Shown: positions 61,533 to 64,000 of the stretch, in pieces
How positions within the stretch are numbered: the stretch's first letter is position 1
How the letters are laid out: every line of letters begins with the position of its first letter
Assembly: GCA_902779945.1 (NCBI GenBank)
Contig: CACZDN010000027.1
Location: 1-64,000 of the forward strand
Direction of reading: 5' to 3'
Source of the DNA: Oscillospiraceae bacterium
Lineage (GTDB): Bacteria; Bacillota; Clostridia; Oscillospirales; Oscillospiraceae
Length of the DNA: 64,000 nt
The notes under the pieces: model-generated
Seen by the model: the letters and a program-made list of their open reading frames with translations, nothing else
What the model was told of the DNA's origin: nothing
Databases searched by the model: none
Position numbers and translations under genes: made by a program

Positions 61533-62054
61533 TCACAGCAATCCGTTTGCAGACAGCCAGCGCCTGACGGCTTCTTTGGAATTCGCCGCGCTGCTGCCCG
61601 TGATGGGCAGTCCGCTCTTCACAATCGCGCCGGGACAAGTGCGCCTGATGTCCCGCTCGCTGCCGCCCATACCGCTGCCCTCGTTGGTGCAGAGCGGCAA
61701 AATGGTTTTGCCGGAGAAATCGTAATGCTCCAGGAAGGTGAAGACGGCCATCGGCATGGTGCCCCAGTAGTTGGGGTAGGCCAGGACGACGGTATCATAC
61801 CCGTCGATGGAATCCGGCAGGGAAACCAGCTCCGGCCTGGCCTTTGCGCGCAGATCCCTCTTGGCCTCCTCGATGCAGGTCATATACACCGGCGAGTAAG
61901 GGTTTTTCATCTCGATTTTGAAGCTGTCCGCCGGGAGCAGTTCCTTTATGATATTGCAGACGATCTCCGTGTTGCCGACCTTCACATAGCGCATCGCGCC
62001 GCCGAAGTAGTTCTCATCCGCTCTGGAATAGTATGCGATCAAAGATTTAGACAT
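61533..62054 (-). CDS. Flavodoxin
   Basis: 173 aa. IAYYSRADENYFGG is the FMN loop, VVLAYPNYWGTMPMAVFTFL the second loop, and GKTILPLCTNEGSGMGGSE the third. It starts the unit flavodoxin / acetyltransferase / SnoaL-like, divergent from lysR at 62164. Confidence 0.92.
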   Translation of the reverse strand: MSKSLIAYYSRADENYFGGAMRYVKVGNTEIVCNIIKELLPADSFKIEMKNPYSPVYMTCIEEAKRDLRAKARPELVSLPDSIDGYDTVVLAYPNYWGTMPMAVFTFLEHYDFSGKTILPLCTNEGSGMGGSERDIRRTCPGAIVKSGLPITGSSAANSKEAVRRWLSANGLL

Positions 62055-62083
62055 TGCCTGTTCCTCCTTTTTGTTCTGACTCC

Positions 62084-62130
62084 ATTATACGCATCAACTA
62101 TTGCAATGTCTAATTGAAATGCTGTATAAT
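62084..62130. promoter_or_regulatory. Overlapping divergent promoters of flavodoxin and lysR
   Basis: Minus: TAGACA (62107-62112) and TATAAT (62084-62089), spacer 17. Plus: TTGCAA (62101-62106) and TATAAT (62125-62130), spacer 18. The two -35 boxes are adjacent, so one LysR dimer could control both. Confidence 0.78.
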
Positions 62131-62163
62131 CAATTGAATTCTTAAATAGCAGGGGGGCGCGCC

Positions 62164-63051
62164 ATGACCACGAAACAGATCGACTGTTGTATAGAGCTTG
62201 CCCATACCCTGAACTTCAGCCGGGCAGCGGAAAATATGTTCGTCAGCCAGCCGACCCTGACCTATCAGATCCGGCTGCTGGAAGAAGAGGTGGGCTTCCC
62301 GATCTTTGAACGCAGCGGAAAGGGTGCGGCGCTGACGCCTGCGGGAGCACAGTTCGTCTCCTTTTTGGCAGGCATGCGGGAAGAGCTGAAGCGCGCCATC
62401 GAGCAGGGACAGAATTTCAGCGCGACCTGCCGGGACAGCATCTCCATCGGCCTCATGGTCCGGCAGGCCGTTTACTTTCTCCCGGAGGCCATACGGCTGT
62501 TTTCGGAAACAAACGGCGACGTTCAGATCACGCCCGTATTTCGGTATGAAAACGGCGTCGAGTCCTTTCTGCGCAACGAGGTCGATATCCTGTTCGCGCT
62601 GAAGGAGCAGACGAAGCAGATCCCCGGGATCGCCGTCCATGAGCTGTTTGAAAGCCGCATCTATCTGATCGCGGACAGGAACGATCCGCTCGCCGGAAAG
62701 AACATCATCCGGGAAGCGGATCTATACGGACGCACCCTGATGGTCGGCGGCGGTTCTCCTCCCGCACTGAAAGCGGTCCAGCACCGCTTGATCAATTCTG
62801 GGAAGATCCGGTATTTCAACAGCCCGGATCACGACACGACCCTTACGAATGTCGCCGCCGGAAGAGGCGTCTGTCTCGCCCCGGGTTTCCTCAATGACCA
62901 CAGCGGCCAGTTTGCCTGGATCCCCTATGACTGCGAAGAGAGTTTTTCCTGCGTGCTGTGTACCCACAAAGCGGATAAGCGGCCAAGCGTGTCATCGTTT
63001 ATCGACATTCTGAAGGGCCTGTATCGGGAGGCTGTGGCCTTTCCACTTTAA
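62164..63051 (+). CDS. LysR-family transcriptional regulator
   Basis: 295 aa. HTH: CIELAHTLNFSRAAENMFVS and QPTLTYQIRLLEEEVGFPIF. The effector domain is typical. Divergent from the flavodoxin / acetyltransferase / SnoaL-like unit, which it likely controls. Third LysR in the window; MITE copy 9 starts 5 nt after its stop. Confidence 0.94.
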   Translation: MTTKQIDCCIELAHTLNFSRAAENMFVSQPTLTYQIRLLEEEVGFPIFERSGKGAALTPAGAQFVSFLAGMREELKRAIEQGQNFSATCRDSISIGLMVRQAVYFLPEAIRLFSETNGDVQITPVFRYENGVESFLRNEVDILFALKEQTKQIPGIAVHELFESRIYLIADRNDPLAGKNIIREADLYGRTLMVGGGSPPALKAVQHRLINSGKIRYFNSPDHDTTLTNVAAGRGVCLAPGFLNDHSGQFAWIPYDCEESFSCVLCTHKADKRPSVSSFIDILKGLYREAVAFPL

Positions 63052-63056
63052 ACGCA

Positions 63057-63219
63057 AAGGCAACACCGCGCGATCCGCCACCGACGTCTCCCGGAAAAAC
63101 TGTGTCCTGATTTTAAGCCTTTTCTTGCAATACACGAAGTATTCCTTCGGAAAACTGCCATCGTCAGAACCCAAATTTTTCTCAGGATTCGCTCTCGGCG
63201 AATTGTGCGGTGTTGCCCT
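63057..63219 (-). repeat. MITE-A copy 9 (163 bp, reverse)
   Basis: Ends AAGGCAACACCGCGC / GTGCGGTGTTGCCCT. It supplies the last 12-13 codons and TGA of the DUF5655-like gene. Confidence 0.93.
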
Positions 63220-63619
63220 GATCGGCAGGCCGCCGTTTTGCTTCGGCAAATTCATAGGACGCCCGTATCCAGGCCCTTATTTCCCCGTCGAGCTCGTCTG
63301 CCCTGCTCAGGACGAAATGGTGTGTCCAGCGGCCCGGATAAGGCTCGCACTTGACCGCCACGCGCCGAGAATCCAGCGGCTCAGGCAGTCCGAGCGTCAG
63401 AGTCAGCCAGCCCTCGGGCAGCTCAGTCTTGGGCCTGACTCTCGTGAAGGACACGCAGGCAAAGACATGGCTGTTACAGAAGGTGATCTGCGTCTTCTGC
63501 ACACGCTTGTTCACACGGGGAAAACTGCTGCAGAGTATATCTTCCAGTGCTTGATACAGCCCCAGTGCCTCTTTGTGCCCGGCAAAAAACAGCAGGGTAT
63601 CGTCGTCCGGCACTCTCAT
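63182..63619 (-). CDS. DUF5655-like protein, C-terminus from MITE
   Basis: 145 aa from ATG 63619, overlapping the DUF1801 gene stop by 4 nt. The body resembles the DUF5655 domain (LPEGWLTLTLGLPEPLDSRR; EPYPGRWTHHFVLSRADEL). The final residues QGNTAQFAESES and the stop lie inside MITE-A copy 9. Function unknown. It pairs with the DUF1801 protein, as often seen in Firmicutes. Confidence 0.78.
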   Translation of the reverse strand: MRVPDDDTLLFFAGHKEALGLYQALEDILCSSFPRVNKRVQKTQITFCNSHVFACVSFTRVRPKTELPEGWLTLTLGLPEPLDSRRVAVKCEPYPGRWTHHFVLSRADELDGEIRAWIRASYEFAEAKRRPADQGNTAQFAESES

Positions 63620-63951
63620 CTTCTGTTCGTCTCCCAACACCACCGGGCGATCTCGGCGATCAGCTCCAGAGGCAGCCCACGGTCGTTGGGGAGTCGGATT
63701 GCGCCCTTGCTCGTCTTGTATTCCGTCAGCCGTGGCGCAAAAAACGCCACCGCCTCCGAGCCGGGATACAGCCCGATGTGGTTTTTCGCCGGGGAGAAGT
63801 GAATGATGTTATGGTCCTTCCAGAAGGTGGGCATGCCCCAGGACAGACGCTCCTCCGCCTCGGGGATCACGGCACGGATTGTGTCATAGATCGCGTTCAG
63901 CCGCGGCCGGATGCTCTCGTCCTGGCAGTCAATGAATTCCCGAATGGTCAT
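63616..63951 (-). CDS. DUF1801 (YdhG/Fra-like) protein
   Basis: 111 aa. AIYDTIRAVIPEAEERLSWG and MPTFWKDHNIIHFSPAKNHI, then GLYPG and the closing IRLPNDRGLPLELI are the DUF1801 pattern, a frataxin-like fold. First gene of the two-gene unit. Proposed iron-chaperone role for the family is not testable here. Confidence 0.9.
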   Translation of the reverse strand: MTIREFIDCQDESIRPRLNAIYDTIRAVIPEAEERLSWGMPTFWKDHNIIHFSPAKNHIGLYPGSEAVAFFAPRLTEYKTSKGAIRLPNDRGLPLELIAEIARWCWETNRR

Positions 63952-64000
63952 GGTGTATCTCTCCGTTCACTATCAAATGCGCAAATACGGTGTCCGGAAA

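Noticed and set aside
1-64000. CRISPR array
   Set aside because: Repeats seen are dispersed MITEs, protein-coding repeats or short AT-rich units; no regularly spaced unique spacers and no cas genes.

Overview
The window looks like the chromosome of a moderately GC-rich, low-motility Firmicute of the Clostridia, most like gut Oscillospiraceae and relatives. This placement is inferred, not tested. The basis is strong AGGAGG-type ribosome sites, lipobox lipoproteins without outer-membrane proteins, BlaI/BlaR1, a CIRCE element, DUF5685, DUF6765 and DUF6076 genes, and many small flavodoxin genes.

Layout. 1-7152 is the 5' part of a giant minus-strand surface repeat protein that runs off the left edge. 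7.4-9.6 kb holds a three-gene plus-strand cluster (membrane protein, DUF6765, membrane protein), then tRNA-Met and tRNA-Glu. 9.98-13.96 kb is the spermidine/putrescine ABC operon potABCD, followed by truA. 15.4-17.3 kb is a zinc-ribbon / DUF5685 / J-domain cluster. 17.4-21.2 kb is blaI plus an unusual BlaR1 peptidase fused to two parallel beta-helix domains. 21.9-25.0 kb is apbE-recG.

25.16-38.94 kb starts with tRNA-Arg(CCG) and reads as an integrated island. The 46-bp 3' part of the tRNA recurs at 38893-38938, a 33-bp piece recurs at 25359-25391, and a decayed tyrosine integrase lies beside the left end. The cargo is aldo-keto reductases, alpha/beta hydrolases and flavodoxins, two of them extracytoplasmic. 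A roughly 43-bp promoter/operator module recurs four times in front of these operons, one copy being shared with a divergent LysR gene, so the island looks like a single LysR regulon.

39.2-45.3 kb holds recombinase remnants, then a FecCD-type metal/siderophore ABC transporter with a methyltransferase. Divergent from it are an atypical CsoR/RcnR-family sensor and two small membrane proteins. The region between them carries five GC-rich palindromes of the form TATCCCCC-n-CCGGGG, the style of site bound by CsoR-type regulators. I consider this the best candidate for an undescribed metal-responsive system.

45.5-51.6 kb is more LysR / flavodoxin / hydrolase cargo plus an HD-GYP protein. 51.9-57.0 kb is a VTC-type polyphosphate polymerase module (VTC, DUF4956, secreted beta-helical protein with a Gly/Phe/Gln tail) facing a two-component system. 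57.3-64 kb has a DUF1269 protein, a CIRCE-controlled Hsp20, a CmpB-like membrane protein, NUDIX, a frameshifted acetyltransferase, a flavodoxin, LysR, and DUF5655/DUF1801 proteins.

A MITE-like family with AAGGCAACACCGCA-type terminal repeats occurs nine times between 21.6 and 63.2 kb. Several copies sit on gene ends and supply the last codons or stop. Two other repeat families (30.2 kb and 33.8 kb) are also present. Long plus-strand ORFs opposite the repeat protein, blaR1 and recG are codon-bias shadows.
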